Notes: generated by a model not told the origin, from the letters alone. Positions 24,170 through 34,102 are shown, numbered from the stretch's first letter. The stretch is DNA of 64,000 nt from CBDESM01 sp965205165 (GCA_965205165.1 OZ242037.1:2666001-2730000), one strand, 5' to 3'. Program-made: numbers and translations.

Positions 24170-25822
24170 ATGAACGCGAGCCCGCGGCGGAAGTGGCTGA
24201 TCCTGACGGTGCTGGCGGGCGCGCAGCTGCTGGTGCAGCTGGACGCGACGATCATCAACACGGCGCTGCCGGCGATCAAGCAGCACTTCACGCTGACCGA
24301 GTCCGAGTCGCTCTGGGTGGCGGATGCCTACTTGGTCGTGTTCGGCGGGCTGCTGCTGCTGGGCGGGGCGCTGGGCGACCGCTTCGGGCGTCGGCGGACG
24401 CTGGCGATCGGGATGTTCCTGTTCACCGCGGCTTCGATCGGGGTGGCGTTCTCGTCGAATGCGTACGAGGTGATCGCGGGGCGCGCGCTGCAGGGGCTGG
24501 GCGGGGCGCTGGTGATCCCGCAGACGTTGTCGATTTTGACGGTGGTGTTCCCGCGGGAGGAGCGGGCGAAAGCGTTCGGGGTGTGGGCGGCGTCGCTGGG
24601 GGCGGGGATGGCGATCGGGCCGTTCCTGGGCGGTGCGCTGGTGGACAACATCGGCTGGGCGGCGGTGTTCTGGGTGCCTGCGCCGGTGGCGGCGCTGGGG
24701 CTGGCGGGCGCGTTGATCGTGCCGGAATCGCGCTCGCAGCAGCACACGAGCCTGGACGTGCCGGGCGCGGTGTTCGGGACGGCGGCGATGATGGCGATCG
24801 TGATCGCGATCATCGAGGGGCCGAACCAAGGCTGGGGGACGCCGCTGATCATCGGGTCGTTCATCGTCGCGGGGGCGACGGGGACGGCGTTCGTATTCGT
24901 GGAGCGGCGCTCGGCGCAGCCGCTGGTGCCGTTCGAGTTCTTCAAGCAGCGGGACTTCACGGGCGCGACGGTCGGGATGTTCTTCATCATGTTCGCGTTG
25001 ATGGGAGTGATGTTCTACCTGCCGCAGTTCTTCCAATTGGTGCAGGGTCACAGCGCGTTCGTGTCGGGCTTGTACACGATGCCGCTGGCGCTGGGGATGA
25101 CGTTCCTTGCGCCGGTCTGGGCGAAGCTGCTGCCGAAGCTGGGGCCGCGCTTCATGCTGACCTGGGCGCCGGCGGTGCACGGCGGCGGGGCGCTGCTGAT
25201 CCTCAGCTTCCTGACGCCGGAGATCGGGTACTGGCTGCCGCTGATCGGGCTGATCTGGCTGGGCATCGGCGGCTCGATGCACATGCCGGCGACGACGGAC
25301 ACGACGATGGCGGCGGTGCCGGTCGATCTGGCGGGGAAGGCGTCGGCGGTGAGCAATGCGGGGCGGCAGCTGGGCGGGACGCTGGCGATCGCGATCCTGG
25401 GCAGCTTCGCGGCGGCGCAGTACGCCTCGGGGGTGCGGAGCGGGCTGGAGGGGACGGGGATCGAGCAGGGCGTGATCGAGGCGATGGCGGGGGGAGTCGG
25501 GGCGGCGGGGCAGGTGCTGCAGACGCTGGACGCGGAGGCGGCGCTGGCGGCGCGGGAGATCGTGAGCTCGGCGTTCGTGGACTCGATAACGCGGACGCTG
25601 CGGTTCGGGATCATCTTCGCGGTGCTCTCCGGCGTGGCCGGCTTCATCCTGATTCCGAACCGGCAGCGGATCGCGCAGATGGGGCAGCAGGTGGGACAGG
25701 CGGCGACGGCGGCTCCGGCGCAGGCGGTGGCGGCTGCCGCGGCCGCGCCCGAACGCGCGCGGCTGCTGGTGACGGCGGTTTTCGCCACGGCGCTGGCGCG
25801 GGCGCAGAAGACCGCGCCGTAG
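24170..25822 (+). CDS. MFS drug exporter, DHA2 (EmrB/QacA) type
   Basis: A 550-residue 14-helix major facilitator. Seen: LDATIINTALPAIKQHF in helix 1 (the DHA2 motif D1), ADAYLVVFGGLLLLGGALGDRFGRRRTL (motif A after helix 2), RALQGLGGALVIPQTLSIL (motif B), and ASLGAGMAIGPFLGG (motif C, antiporter). It would use the proton gradient to expel hydrophobic compounds. A C-terminal tail of ~60 residues is Ala/Gln-rich. The start is the ATG at 24170, since the upstream in-frame residues are not conserved-looking. No outer-membrane partner or TetR regulator is adjacent. Confidence 0.92.
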   Translation: MNASPRRKWLILTVLAGAQLLVQLDATIINTALPAIKQHFTLTESESLWVADAYLVVFGGLLLLGGALGDRFGRRRTLAIGMFLFTAASIGVAFSSNAYEVIAGRALQGLGGALVIPQTLSILTVVFPREERAKAFGVWAASLGAGMAIGPFLGGALVDNIGWAAVFWVPAPVAALGLAGALIVPESRSQQHTSLDVPGAVFGTAAMMAIVIAIIEGPNQGWGTPLIIGSFIVAGATGTAFVFVERRSAQPLVPFEFFKQRDFTGATVGMFFIMFALMGVMFYLPQFFQLVQGHSAFVSGLYTMPLALGMTFLAPVWAKLLPKLGPRFMLTWAPAVHGGGALLILSFLTPEIGYWLPLIGLIWLGIGGSMHMPATTDTTMAAVPVDLAGKASAVSNAGRQLGGTLAIAILGSFAAAQYASGVRSGLEGTGIEQGVIEAMAGGVGAAGQVLQTLDAEAALAAREIVSSAFVDSITRTLRFGIIFAVLSGVAGFILIPNRQRIAQMGQQVGQAATAAPAQAVAAAAAAPERARLLVTAVFATALARAQKTAP

Positions 25823-25872
25823 ATGAGCGCGGCAGATGGGGGGAGCAGCAGGGGGCACGGGCGGCGCTGCGC

Positions 25873-25878
25873 TAGCCT
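25873..25878 (+). promoter_or_regulatory. -10 hexamer TAGCCT before the CoA transferase
   Basis: Ends 11 nt before the GTG at 25890. Same hexamer as at 24157. Confidence 0.3.
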
Positions 25879-25889
25879 GAGTTGCAGAA

Positions 25890-28337
25890 GTGACTGAGCA
25901 CGTTTCAGGTCTTCCGGAGATGGCCGCATTCCGCGGGTTGCGGGTCGCCGATCTGTCGCGGCGGCTGGGCGGCGCGTACGCGGCGCGGCTGTTCGGCGAT
26001 CACGGCGCGGACGTCGTCTTGATCGAGCCTGAGGGCGGGCATCCACTGCGGCGCGAATCGGCGGGGCTGCATGCGTACGCGAACTGGAACAAGCGCTCCG
26101 TCGCGGCGGCCGCTGCAGAGAGGCTGATCGCGGGCGCGGACGTCGTGGTGACGACGGATGCGCCGCTGGATGCGGAGATCGGCGGGCTGCTGCGGGGCGA
26201 CGCGGTGCATCTGTCGGTGACGCCGCACGGGCTGGCGGGGCCGCTCGCGGGCGTGCCGGCGAACGATCTGACATTGAATGCGCGGAGCGGCTGGGCGTGG
26301 TGCAACGGCTACGCGGAGGAGCCGCCGCTGACGCTGCCGCAGGGGCAGGCGGGCTACATGGGCGGGCTGGCCGGGTTCTTGGCCGCGGCCGCGGCGCTGC
26401 GGCGGCGCGGCGAGGCGGACAAGCCGGAATTGGTCGACGTGCGGGAGCTGGAGGCGCTGGCGCTGACCTGCCATCCGTGGGCGATCTCGGACATCTACCA
26501 AGGCACGGGCCGCAGCCGCGGGCCGGCGGGCGGGCGGGCGCGCGGCGAGCCGGGGCCGCTCTACCGGGCGCTGGACGGGCAGATGAACTTCGGCTTCGGA
26601 GACTGGCACCACTGGGCGGAGGCGATGGCGCTGTTCAACCTGCCGGAGCAGGGCGCGCGCGAGGACTTGCAGGTGCGGGACGGACGTTATGCGCGGGATC
26701 TCTCAGAGGTGCAGGCTGGAGTGGCGCGGGAGCTGGCGGGGATGGAGCGCTGGCCGCTGTTCCACAAGCTCTCGGAGCTGCGCTGCATCTCCGGCTGCGT
26801 GATGAACGCGCGGGAGCTGCTCGAGAACGAGCAGTTGGCGGCGCGGAAGTTCTTCGTTTCGACCGGGATCGGCGAGGGAACGGCGCGGGGGCCGGGCGAT
26901 GCGGCTCCGCTGACGCCGCCGTCCTGGTCGCATCGCCGCTCCGCGCCGGCGGAGATCGGCTCGGATCGGGCGGAGTGGGAATCGGGCGAGCGGGCGGCGA
27001 AGCCGCGGGCGGGCGGCGGCGATGCGCCGTTGGCCGGGGTGCGGGTGCTGACCTTCACGCAGGCGTGGTCGGGGACGTTCTGCACCGAGCTGTTGGCGCT
27101 GCTGGGCGCGGAGGTCGTGCAGATCGAGGCGCTGCACCGGGTCGACATCTGGCGCAACGTGCGGACGCAGGTGCCGCGGGCGATTGCGGATGACGCGAAG
27201 GTGCAGCATCCGCAGAACACGCAGGGGCTGTTCAACGCGGTGAACCTGAACAAGCAGGGGATCACGCTGGATCTGCGGGAGGAGGAGGGGCGCGAGCTGT
27301 TCTGGCGGATGGCGCCGCGGTTCGACGTGGTGGTGGAGAATTTCCGGCCGGGGGTGCTGGCGTCGTGGGGGATCACGCTGGAGACGCTGGCGGAACGGCG
27401 GCCGGACGTGATTTTCGCGACGATTTCGGGCTACGGGCACGACGGGCCGTACCGGACGTATCCGGCCAACGGGGCGACGACGGAGCCGATGTCGGGGCTG
27501 TCGTCGATGCACGGCTATGCGGGCGATGATGGGATGAACACGGCGGGGCTGTATCCGGATCCGGTGTCGGGCTACACGGCGGCGGCGGCGATCGTGGCGG
27601 CGCTGCACCGGCGGGAGCGGGTCGGCGGGCCGCAGCGATTGGACGCGGCGATGCTGGAGGCGACGACGGCGGCGATCGGGCACCGGGTGCTGGAGTCGGA
27701 TGCGGCGGGGATCGCGCATCGGCCGCAGGGGAACCGGGATGATCGGCGCGCGCCGCACGGGATGTTCAGGTGCGCGGGGGAGGATGGATGGATCGCGCTG
27801 GGCGTGGATTCGGACGAGCAGTGGCGGGCGCTGTGCGGGCTGATCGGCAATGATGCGGCGCTGGCGGCGGCCGATTGGCGGGATCGGAAGGAGCGCGAGG
27901 ACGAGGTGGACGAGATCGTCAGCGATTGGGCTGCGGGGCTGCCGGCGGCGGAGGCGGAGCGGGCGCTGCTGGGGCTGGGGATTGCGGCGGCGCGGGTGGC
28001 GGACATCTACCGGATGTATTCGGAGCCGGATGCGAATCTGCTGGAGGCGGGGTTCATCGAGCGGGTGGAGCATGCGGAGGTCGGGGCGAGCTGGCTGGCA
28101 GGGGCGCCGTGGCGGTTCAGCGGGGGCGGGACGCCGGAGCTGCGGGCGTCGCCGCGGGTGGGGGAGCATTCGCGCGAGGTGCTGGCGGCGGAGCTGGGCT
28201 TGTCGGATGCGGAATTGGATGATCTGGTCGGGCGCGGCGTCACGGGGACGCTCGACGACGCGAAACGGCTGGGGCTGCCGCCGCCGTCGCTGCAATCGGC
28301 GTCGGACAAGCGGCTGGCCGCGGGCCGGGCGACTTGA
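25890..28337 (+). CDS. tandem class III (CaiB/BaiF) CoA transferase
   Basis: An 815-residue fusion of two class III CoA-transferase modules (about 12-385 and 390-800). The C-terminal half has family marks: LTFTQAWSGTFCTELLALLGAEVVQIE, NLNKQGITLDLR, FDVVVENFRPGVLASWGI, and the catalytic Asp557 in YPDPVSGY. The N-terminal half keeps the fold marks (LRVADLSRRLGGAYAARLFGDHGADVVLIEPEGG) but has Gln151 at the position of the catalytic Asp, so it is probably structural. It moves CoA between carboxylic acids. The start is GTG 25890 or ATG 25920. It lies 28 nt before the carboxylase gene, suggesting a shared acyl-CoA pathway. Confidence 0.88.
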   Translation: MTEHVSGLPEMAAFRGLRVADLSRRLGGAYAARLFGDHGADVVLIEPEGGHPLRRESAGLHAYANWNKRSVAAAAAERLIAGADVVVTTDAPLDAEIGGLLRGDAVHLSVTPHGLAGPLAGVPANDLTLNARSGWAWCNGYAEEPPLTLPQGQAGYMGGLAGFLAAAAALRRRGEADKPELVDVRELEALALTCHPWAISDIYQGTGRSRGPAGGRARGEPGPLYRALDGQMNFGFGDWHHWAEAMALFNLPEQGAREDLQVRDGRYARDLSEVQAGVARELAGMERWPLFHKLSELRCISGCVMNARELLENEQLAARKFFVSTGIGEGTARGPGDAAPLTPPSWSHRRSAPAEIGSDRAEWESGERAAKPRAGGGDAPLAGVRVLTFTQAWSGTFCTELLALLGAEVVQIEALHRVDIWRNVRTQVPRAIADDAKVQHPQNTQGLFNAVNLNKQGITLDLREEEGRELFWRMAPRFDVVVENFRPGVLASWGITLETLAERRPDVIFATISGYGHDGPYRTYPANGATTEPMSGLSSMHGYAGDDGMNTAGLYPDPVSGYTAAAAIVAALHRRERVGGPQRLDAAMLEATTAAIGHRVLESDAAGIAHRPQGNRDDRRAPHGMFRCAGEDGWIALGVDSDEQWRALCGLIGNDAALAAADWRDRKEREDEVDEIVSDWAAGLPAAEAERALLGLGIAAARVADIYRMYSEPDANLLEAGFIERVEHAEVGASWLAGAPWRFSGGGTPELRASPRVGEHSREVLAAELGLSDAELDDLVGRGVTGTLDDAKRLGLPPPSLQSASDKRLAAGRAT

Positions 28338-28365
28338 GCAGCAGACCATCGGCGGAGGAATGAAC

Positions 28366-31300
28366 ATGTCGATTCAGGGCTTGATGATCGCGAACCGCGG
28401 GGAGATCGCGATCCGGATCGCGCGGGCGGCGGCGGATTTGGGCATCCGCTCGGTGGCGGTCGCGTCGGAGGACGATGCGAACAGCCTGCATCTGCGGGTG
28501 GCCGACGAGCACGCGCTGCTGCCCGGGCGCGGGGTGCCGGCGTACTTGGACATCGCGGCGCTGATTGAGGCGGCGCGGGAGGCGAACTGCGACGCGGTGC
28601 ATCCGGGCTACGGCTTCCTGGCGGAGAGCGCGGCGTTCGCGCGGGCCTGCGGCGAGGCGGGGATCGCATTCGTGGGGCCGACGCCGCATCTGCTGGACCT
28701 GTTCGGCGACAAAGTGCGGGCGCGGGAGGCGGCGGCGGAGGCGGGGGTGCCGGTGCTGGCGGGGAGTTCGGAACCGGCGACGCTGGGGGAGGCGCGGGAG
28801 TTCTTCGCGGCGCTGCCGGCGGGCGGGGCGCTGATGATCAAGGCGGTGGCGGGCGGCGGCGGGCGCGGGACGCGGATCGTGCGCGAGGCGGACGAGCTGG
28901 AGGCGGCGTGGGAACGCTGCGCGTCGGAGGCGCGGACGGCGTTCGGGAACGACGCGCTGTACCTGGAGCAGTTCGCGGCGAATGCGCGGCACATCGAGGT
29001 GCAGGTGGTGGGCGATCAGCACGGCGCGGTGACGCACCTGCGGGAGCGGGAGTGCAGCATCCAGCGGCGGCACCAGAAGATCATCGAGATCGCGCCGGCG
29101 CCGCACTTGGACGACGGGCTACGGGGCGAGATCCTGGACGCGGCGCTGCGGCTGGCGCGGGACGTGGGCTACTCGTCGCTGGGGACGATCGAGTTCCTGG
29201 TCGACGGGGCGGCGGGCGAGTTCTGGTTCTTGGAGGCGAACGCGCGGTTGCAGGTCGAGCACACGGTGACGGAGCAGGTGACGGGAATTGACCTGGTGCA
29301 GTCGCAGCTGCGGATCGCGCAGGGCGAAACGCTGGCGGACCTGGGGCTGGCGCAGGCGGCGGACCCGGGCAACGGCGTGCGCCCGCGGGGGTACGCGGTG
29401 CAGACGCGGGTGCACACCGAGACGCTGTCGGCGGACGGGAACGTGCGGCCGACGGGCGGGGTGCTGACGGCCTACGAGCAGCCGAGCGGGCCGGGGGTGC
29501 GGACGGACGGGTTCGGCTACGTCGGCTACGAGACGAATCCGTCGTACGACCCGCTGCTGGCGAAGGTGATCGCGCACTCGCCGTCGGAGAAGTTCGACGA
29601 CGCGCTGACGCGGGTCTCGCGGGCGCTGAGCGAGTTCCGGATCGAGGGCTTGCAGACGAACATCCCGTTCCTGCAGAACGTGCTGGCGCATCCGGATGTC
29701 GCGCAGGGCGGCATCCACACGCGCTGGCTGGACGAGAACATCCCGTCGCTGGTCGAGAACGGGGCTGCGCCGCGGGCGCGGTTCGTCTCGTCGGAGGCGG
29801 AGGCGGCCGAGGCGGATCGGGGGCTGGCGGGGGCGCAGGTGGACAGCAGCGATCCGCTGGCGCTGTTCGCGCACGATCAGGCGGTGAAGGAGCGGCAGTC
29901 GGCGGCGGTCGAGGAAGAGAAGCCGGATTTGGCGGGGCCGGACGGATCGGTCGGGCTGCCCGCGCCGATTCAGGGGACGATCGTGGCGGTGCTGGTGGAG
30001 GAGGGGGACGAGGTGCTGGAGGGGCAGGACTTGGTGGTGCTCGAGGCGATGAAGATGGAGCACGTGATCCATGCGGATCGGGACGGGGTGGTGGTGCGGG
30101 TGGGCTGCCAGGTGGGGGACGTGATGCGCGAGGGGTTCCCGCTGGTGTTCGTGAAGGAGGCGGAGGTTTCGGTGACGGCGGGCGGGGCGGCGGAGGCGCT
30201 GGACCCCGATTTCATCCGCGGGGACTTGGCGGAGCTGAACGAGCGGCGGGCGTACATCTACGACGAGAACCGGCCGGACGCGGTGATGCGGCGGCGGCGG
30301 ACGAATCAGCGGACGGCGCGGGAGAACATCTACGACCTGGTGGACGAGGGGACGTTCAAGGAGTTCGGGCCGCTGGTGCTGGCGGCGCAGCGGCTGCGGC
30401 GCTCGGAGCAGTGGCTGCGGGAGCGGACGCCGACGGACGGGCTGATCGCGGGGATCGGGACGGTGAATGGGGACTTGTTCCCGGACGAGCAGGCGCGCTG
30501 CATCGCGATTTCGTACGACTACACGGTGTTCGCGGGGACGCAGGGGCGGAAGAACCACTACAAGCAGGATCGGATGTTCGAGCTGGCGCACCGCTACATG
30601 CTGCCGGTGCTGTTCTTCACGGAGGGCGGCGGGGGGCGGCCGGGCGATACGGACGGCGGCTTCGGGGTGGGGATGGACACGTACACGTTCACGCAGTGGT
30701 CGAAGCTGTCGGGGCTGGTGCCGACGGTGGGGATCACGTCGGGCCGCTGCTTCGCGGGGAACACGGCGCTGCTGGCGTGCTGCGACGTGATCATCGCGAC
30801 GCGGGATTCGACGGTGGCGATGGGCGGGCCGGCGATGATCGAAGGCGGCGGTTTGGGCATCTACACGCCGGAGGAGGTGGGGCCGATCTCGTTCCAGGTG
30901 CCGAACGGGGTGATCGACATCCTGGTCGAGGACGAGGCGGAGGCGGTGCAGGTGGGGAAGAAGTACGTCTCGTACTTCCAGGGGGCGGTTTCGGACTGGG
31001 AAGCGCCGGATCAGCGGAAGATGCGGCACATCATCCCGGAGAACCGGGTGCGGATGTACGACGTGCGGGAGATCATCCACACGCTGGCGGACGTCGATTC
31101 GGTGCTGGAGATCCGGCCGGAGTTCGGGATCGGGATCATCACCTGCCTGATCCGGGTCGAGGGCAAGCCGATGGGGCTGATCGCGAACAATCCGCATCAT
31201 CTGGCGGGGGCGATCGATTCGGACGGGGCGGACAAGGGTGCGCGGTTCCTGCAGCTGTGCGACGCGTTCGATCTGCCGGTGATCTCGCTGATGGACTGCC

Positions 31301-31770
31301 CGGGCATGATGGTGGGGCCGGACGTGGAGCGGACGGCGCTGGTGCGGCACTGCGCGCGGATGTTCAACACGGGGGCGAACTTGTCGGTGCCGATGTTCGG
31401 GGTGGTGATCCGCAAGGGCTACGGGCTGGGGGTGCAGGCGATGTGCGGTGCGAGTTCGCTGGTGCCGTTCTTCACGGTGGCGTGGCCGACGGCGGAGTTC
31501 GCGGGGATGAACATCGAAGGATCGGTGAAGCTGGGCTACCGCAACGATCTGGCGGCGATCGAGGATCCGCAGGAACGGCTGGAGAAGTACGAGTCGATGG
31601 TGGCGACGGCGTACGACCGGGCGAAGGCGGTGAACGCGGCGACGAACTTCGGGATCGACGACGTGATCGATCCGGCGGACACGCGGAGCTGGATCGCGGC
31701 GGGGCTGCGGAGCCTGCCGCCGGCGCCGCCGCGGACGAAGAAGAAGCGGCCGTACATCGACACCTGGTAG
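28366..31770 (+). CDS. single-chain biotin-dependent acyl-CoA carboxylase
   Basis: An 1134-residue protein joining all three parts of an acyl-CoA carboxylase. Biotin carboxylase spans about 1-450 (MIANRGEIAIRIARAA, KAVAGGGGRG, EANARLQVEHTVTEQ). The biotinyl domain carries Lys563 in EAMKMEH. The carboxyltransferase follows (TPTDGLIAGIGTVNG, TEGGGGRPGD, GPAMIEGGG, and a C-terminal half with PTAEFAGMNIEGSV). Such LCC-like single-chain enzymes are known to act on acyl-CoAs of various lengths. GGAGG at 28354-28358 is 1 nt from the ATG at 28360 but 7 nt from the ATG at 28366, so the latter is chosen. It would use the CoA esters made by the upstream CoA transferase. Confidence 0.92.
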   Translation: MSIQGLMIANRGEIAIRIARAAADLGIRSVAVASEDDANSLHLRVADEHALLPGRGVPAYLDIAALIEAAREANCDAVHPGYGFLAESAAFARACGEAGIAFVGPTPHLLDLFGDKVRAREAAAEAGVPVLAGSSEPATLGEAREFFAALPAGGALMIKAVAGGGGRGTRIVREADELEAAWERCASEARTAFGNDALYLEQFAANARHIEVQVVGDQHGAVTHLRERECSIQRRHQKIIEIAPAPHLDDGLRGEILDAALRLARDVGYSSLGTIEFLVDGAAGEFWFLEANARLQVEHTVTEQVTGIDLVQSQLRIAQGETLADLGLAQAADPGNGVRPRGYAVQTRVHTETLSADGNVRPTGGVLTAYEQPSGPGVRTDGFGYVGYETNPSYDPLLAKVIAHSPSEKFDDALTRVSRALSEFRIEGLQTNIPFLQNVLAHPDVAQGGIHTRWLDENIPSLVENGAAPRARFVSSEAEAAEADRGLAGAQVDSSDPLALFAHDQAVKERQSAAVEEEKPDLAGPDGSVGLPAPIQGTIVAVLVEEGDEVLEGQDLVVLEAMKMEHVIHADRDGVVVRVGCQVGDVMREGFPLVFVKEAEVSVTAGGAAEALDPDFIRGDLAELNERRAYIYDENRPDAVMRRRRTNQRTARENIYDLVDEGTFKEFGPLVLAAQRLRRSEQWLRERTPTDGLIAGIGTVNGDLFPDEQARCIAISYDYTVFAGTQGRKNHYKQDRMFELAHRYMLPVLFFTEGGGGRPGDTDGGFGVGMDTYTFTQWSKLSGLVPTVGITSGRCFAGNTALLACCDVIIATRDSTVAMGGPAMIEGGGLGIYTPEEVGPISFQVPNGVIDILVEDEAEAVQVGKKYVSYFQGAVSDWEAPDQRKMRHIIPENRVRMYDVREIIHTLADVDSVLEIRPEFGIGIITCLIRVEGKPMGLIANNPHHLAGAIDSDGADKGARFLQLCDAFDLPVISLMDCPGMMVGPDVERTALVRHCARMFNTGANLSVPMFGVVIRKGYGLGVQAMCGASSLVPFFTVAWPTAEFAGMNIEGSVKLGYRNDLAAIEDPQERLEKYESMVATAYDRAKAVNAATNFGIDDVIDPADTRSWIAAGLRSLPPAPPRTKKKRPYIDTW

Positions 31771-31789
31771 GCGGAGGGGGATGCGGGTC

Positions 31790-31795
31790 TAGAAT
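31790..31795 (+). promoter_or_regulatory. -10 hexamer TAGAAT before the ATP-grasp operon
   Basis: TAGAAT matches five of six -10 positions and ends 22 nt before the ATG at 31818, within the 47-nt gap after the carboxylase. Confidence 0.4.
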
Positions 31796-31817
31796 CGACG
31801 CGAGGGCAGGAGGCGGC

Positions 31818-33200
31818 ATGAGCATCACGCCGGTGGGCGAGGGGCACGCGATCAGCGAGTGGCTCGACGCGAACGGCGGCTTGCAGCCGCTCTACGCGGG
31901 GGTTTCATCGGCCGCGGATCAGCTCGGCGTGAACGGCCTGACGGAGCGCTGGGCAGCGGCGAGGCGGCAGGTCGAGCGGGACGCGTTCACCTTCTACCTC
32001 GACCCGCGGGAGTACCGGACGACGCCGATCGATCTGATTCCGCGGATCGTGCCGGGCGCGGATTGGGACGTGATCGCGGCGGGCGTGGGGCAGCGGCTGC
32101 GGGCGATCAACCGGTTCCTGTCGGAGGTCTACACGACTGGCGAGCAGGACATCGTGCCGCCGGACGTGGTCTACTCGTCGGACTACTTCTACCCGGAGGT
32201 GCAGGGGTTCCGTCCGCCGAAGGACGTGTTCGTCCACATCTACGGGATCGATCTCGTGCATCTGGGCGACGGGCGCTACGTGATCCTGGAGGACAACCTG
32301 CGGATTCCATCGGGGATCACGTACCAGCTGAAGACGGTGGAGCTGACGGCGGCGCAGGCGCCGGAGTTCGGGGCGGGCTACAACGTGCGTCCGTACGAGA
32401 TCCGGCAGACCTACCTGGACCTGTTCGCGTCGCTCTCCGACAAGCCGTCGCCGGTTTCGGTGATCCTGACGGACGGAAGATTCGGGGCGGCGTTCTTCGA
32501 GCACCGCTATCTCTCCGATCTGCTGGGGGTGCCGCTGGTCGAGGGCTCCGATCTGTTCGTGGGCCACGACGGGCGGGTCTACGCGCGGACGGCCGAAGGC
32601 GATGTCGCGGTGGACGTGATCTACCGGCGAGTGGAGGATCTGGAGATCTTCGTGCCGGGCATCCGCGACGCGTATCTGGACGGGCGGGTGACGCTGGTGA
32701 ACGGGATCGGGACGGGGGTGGGGGACGACAAGCTGGTGTTCCTGTGGGTGCCGCAGATGATCGAGCAATACTTGGGCGAGGAGGTGATCCTCGAGCAGGC
32801 GAAGTCGTACAACTTGCTGGATGCGGAGGAGCGGCAGTACGCGAACTCGAGGTTGGGCGAGCTGGTGATCAAGTCGCGGCGCGGCTACGGCGGGACGGGG
32901 GTCTACGTGATGCCCGATTTGGGCGACGAGATGCACGCGCAAGTGCGGTCGCTGATCCTGGGCAAGCCGGAGGAGTTCATCGCGCAGGAGACGCTCGATT
33001 TTTCGAGCCACATGGTGTTCGACGAGGAGGCCGGCCGGCTGGACCCGCGCTACATCGATCTGCGGGTGTTCGCGGTGCAGGACGGGGAGGGGAGGGTGAC
33101 GGTGTTTCCGGGCGGGCTGACGCGGGTGGCGCGTCCGGGCGTGCGGATCACGAACAACTCGTCGGGCGGACTATGCAAGCCGACCTGGGTCACGGACTAG
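31818..33200 (+). CDS. circularly permuted ATP-grasp protein (DUF404/DUF407)
   Basis: A 460-residue circularly permuted ATP-grasp ligase. Seen: YLDPREYRTTPIDLIPRI, INRFLSEVYTTGEQDIVPPD, YVILEDNLRIPSGITYQLK, DVIYRRVEDLEIF, ELVIKSRRGYGGTGVYVMPD (nucleotide-binding loop), and RYIDLRVFAV with a final FPGGLTRVA, the family's standard order. Known gene neighbourhoods pair it with alpha-E and transglutaminase proteins in proposed peptide synthesis or protein-tagging systems; the product is unknown. AGGAGG lies 4 nt before the ATG. First gene of a four-gene operon. Confidence 0.92.
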   Translation: MSITPVGEGHAISEWLDANGGLQPLYAGVSSAADQLGVNGLTERWAAARRQVERDAFTFYLDPREYRTTPIDLIPRIVPGADWDVIAAGVGQRLRAINRFLSEVYTTGEQDIVPPDVVYSSDYFYPEVQGFRPPKDVFVHIYGIDLVHLGDGRYVILEDNLRIPSGITYQLKTVELTAAQAPEFGAGYNVRPYEIRQTYLDLFASLSDKPSPVSVILTDGRFGAAFFEHRYLSDLLGVPLVEGSDLFVGHDGRVYARTAEGDVAVDVIYRRVEDLEIFVPGIRDAYLDGRVTLVNGIGTGVGDDKLVFLWVPQMIEQYLGEEVILEQAKSYNLLDAEERQYANSRLGELVIKSRRGYGGTGVYVMPDLGDEMHAQVRSLILGKPEEFIAQETLDFSSHMVFDEEAGRLDPRYIDLRVFAVQDGEGRVTVFPGGLTRVARPGVRITNNSSGGLCKPTWVTD

Positions 33201-34102
33201 ACGAGGGCGCGGTTCTCGCGTCCTACCTGTACGCCTCGCGCTACGAATACAGCGCCGCCGTGCTGCACAACGACAATCAGCTGCGGATTCAGCCGCTGGC
33301 CGGGATCGGGCAGACGCCGCTGGGCGACGTGGTCTGGACGATTCCGGAGGCGAAGCAGTTGTCCTACGACGATCGGTTCGGCAACCGGGTGGTGCGGCTG
33401 CGGGTGCTGGATCACCACACGCGCTTCATCGTCTGCTCGGCGGGCACGGTGGCGCTGTCGAGCGAGGCTCCGGAGGCGCCGGAGCTGGAGCTGGACGCGG
33501 TGCGGGAGCTGCCGGAGGCGCTGGAGTACACGTCGCAGTCGTCGCTGGTGGATCCGGCGGAGGTGGCGGATCTGGCGCTCGAGGTCGCGGGCGGGGCCGC
33601 GGCGCTGCTGGCGGCGGTGAGCCGGATTACGGAATGGGTGGAGGCGAACATCACCTACCTGCGCGGCACGACGGACGTGACCACGAGCGCGGGGCAGGTG
33701 CTGGCGGCGGGCGAGGGGGTCTGCCAGGACAAGGCGCATCTGGCGCTGGCGCTGCTGCGCGCGCTCGGAGCGCCCTGCCGCTACGTGTCGGGGCTGCTGG
33801 GCGGGCAGGTCGGCGAGACGCATGCGTGGATCGAATTCCTGCATCCGGAGATCGGCTGGCTGCCGTCCGATCCGACCCGCGGGGTCGTGTTGCCGCCGGC
33901 GAGCGACTACATCAAGCTGGCGGTGGGCCGGGACTATGCGGACGTCCCGCCGATCAGCGGCTCGTTCCTGTCGAAGGGCGGGACGACCGAGCATGCCGCG
34001 GTCGCGTCGGTGCGGCGCGGCTACCACATATTTTCGAGAGCAGACGCGTTCGACCTCCTGGAGGACGCGTACGTGGTGACGACCGAGGGAGGCGAACCAT
34101 GA
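33173..34102 (+). CDS. transglutaminase-like cysteine protease/amidase
   Basis: A 309-residue transglutaminase-fold protein with catalytic triad Cys184 (GEGVCQDKAHL), His217 (ETHAWIEF) and Asp233 (PSDPTRG), preceded by the usual N-terminal beta domain (RYEYSAAVLHNDNQLRIQP). In this conserved neighbourhood it is expected to cleave or form amide bonds on the ATP-grasp product. The start ATG at 33173 lies inside the end of the ATP-grasp gene (28-nt overlap), so translation is coupled; the Shine-Dalgarno there is weak. Confidence 0.88.
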   Translation: MQADLGHGLDEGAVLASYLYASRYEYSAAVLHNDNQLRIQPLAGIGQTPLGDVVWTIPEAKQLSYDDRFGNRVVRLRVLDHHTRFIVCSAGTVALSSEAPEAPELELDAVRELPEALEYTSQSSLVDPAEVADLALEVAGGAAALLAAVSRITEWVEANITYLRGTTDVTTSAGQVLAAGEGVCQDKAHLALALLRALGAPCRYVSGLLGGQVGETHAWIEFLHPEIGWLPSDPTRGVVLPPASDYIKLAVGRDYADVPPISGSFLSKGGTTEHAAVASVRRGYHIFSRADAFDLLEDAYVVTTEGGEP

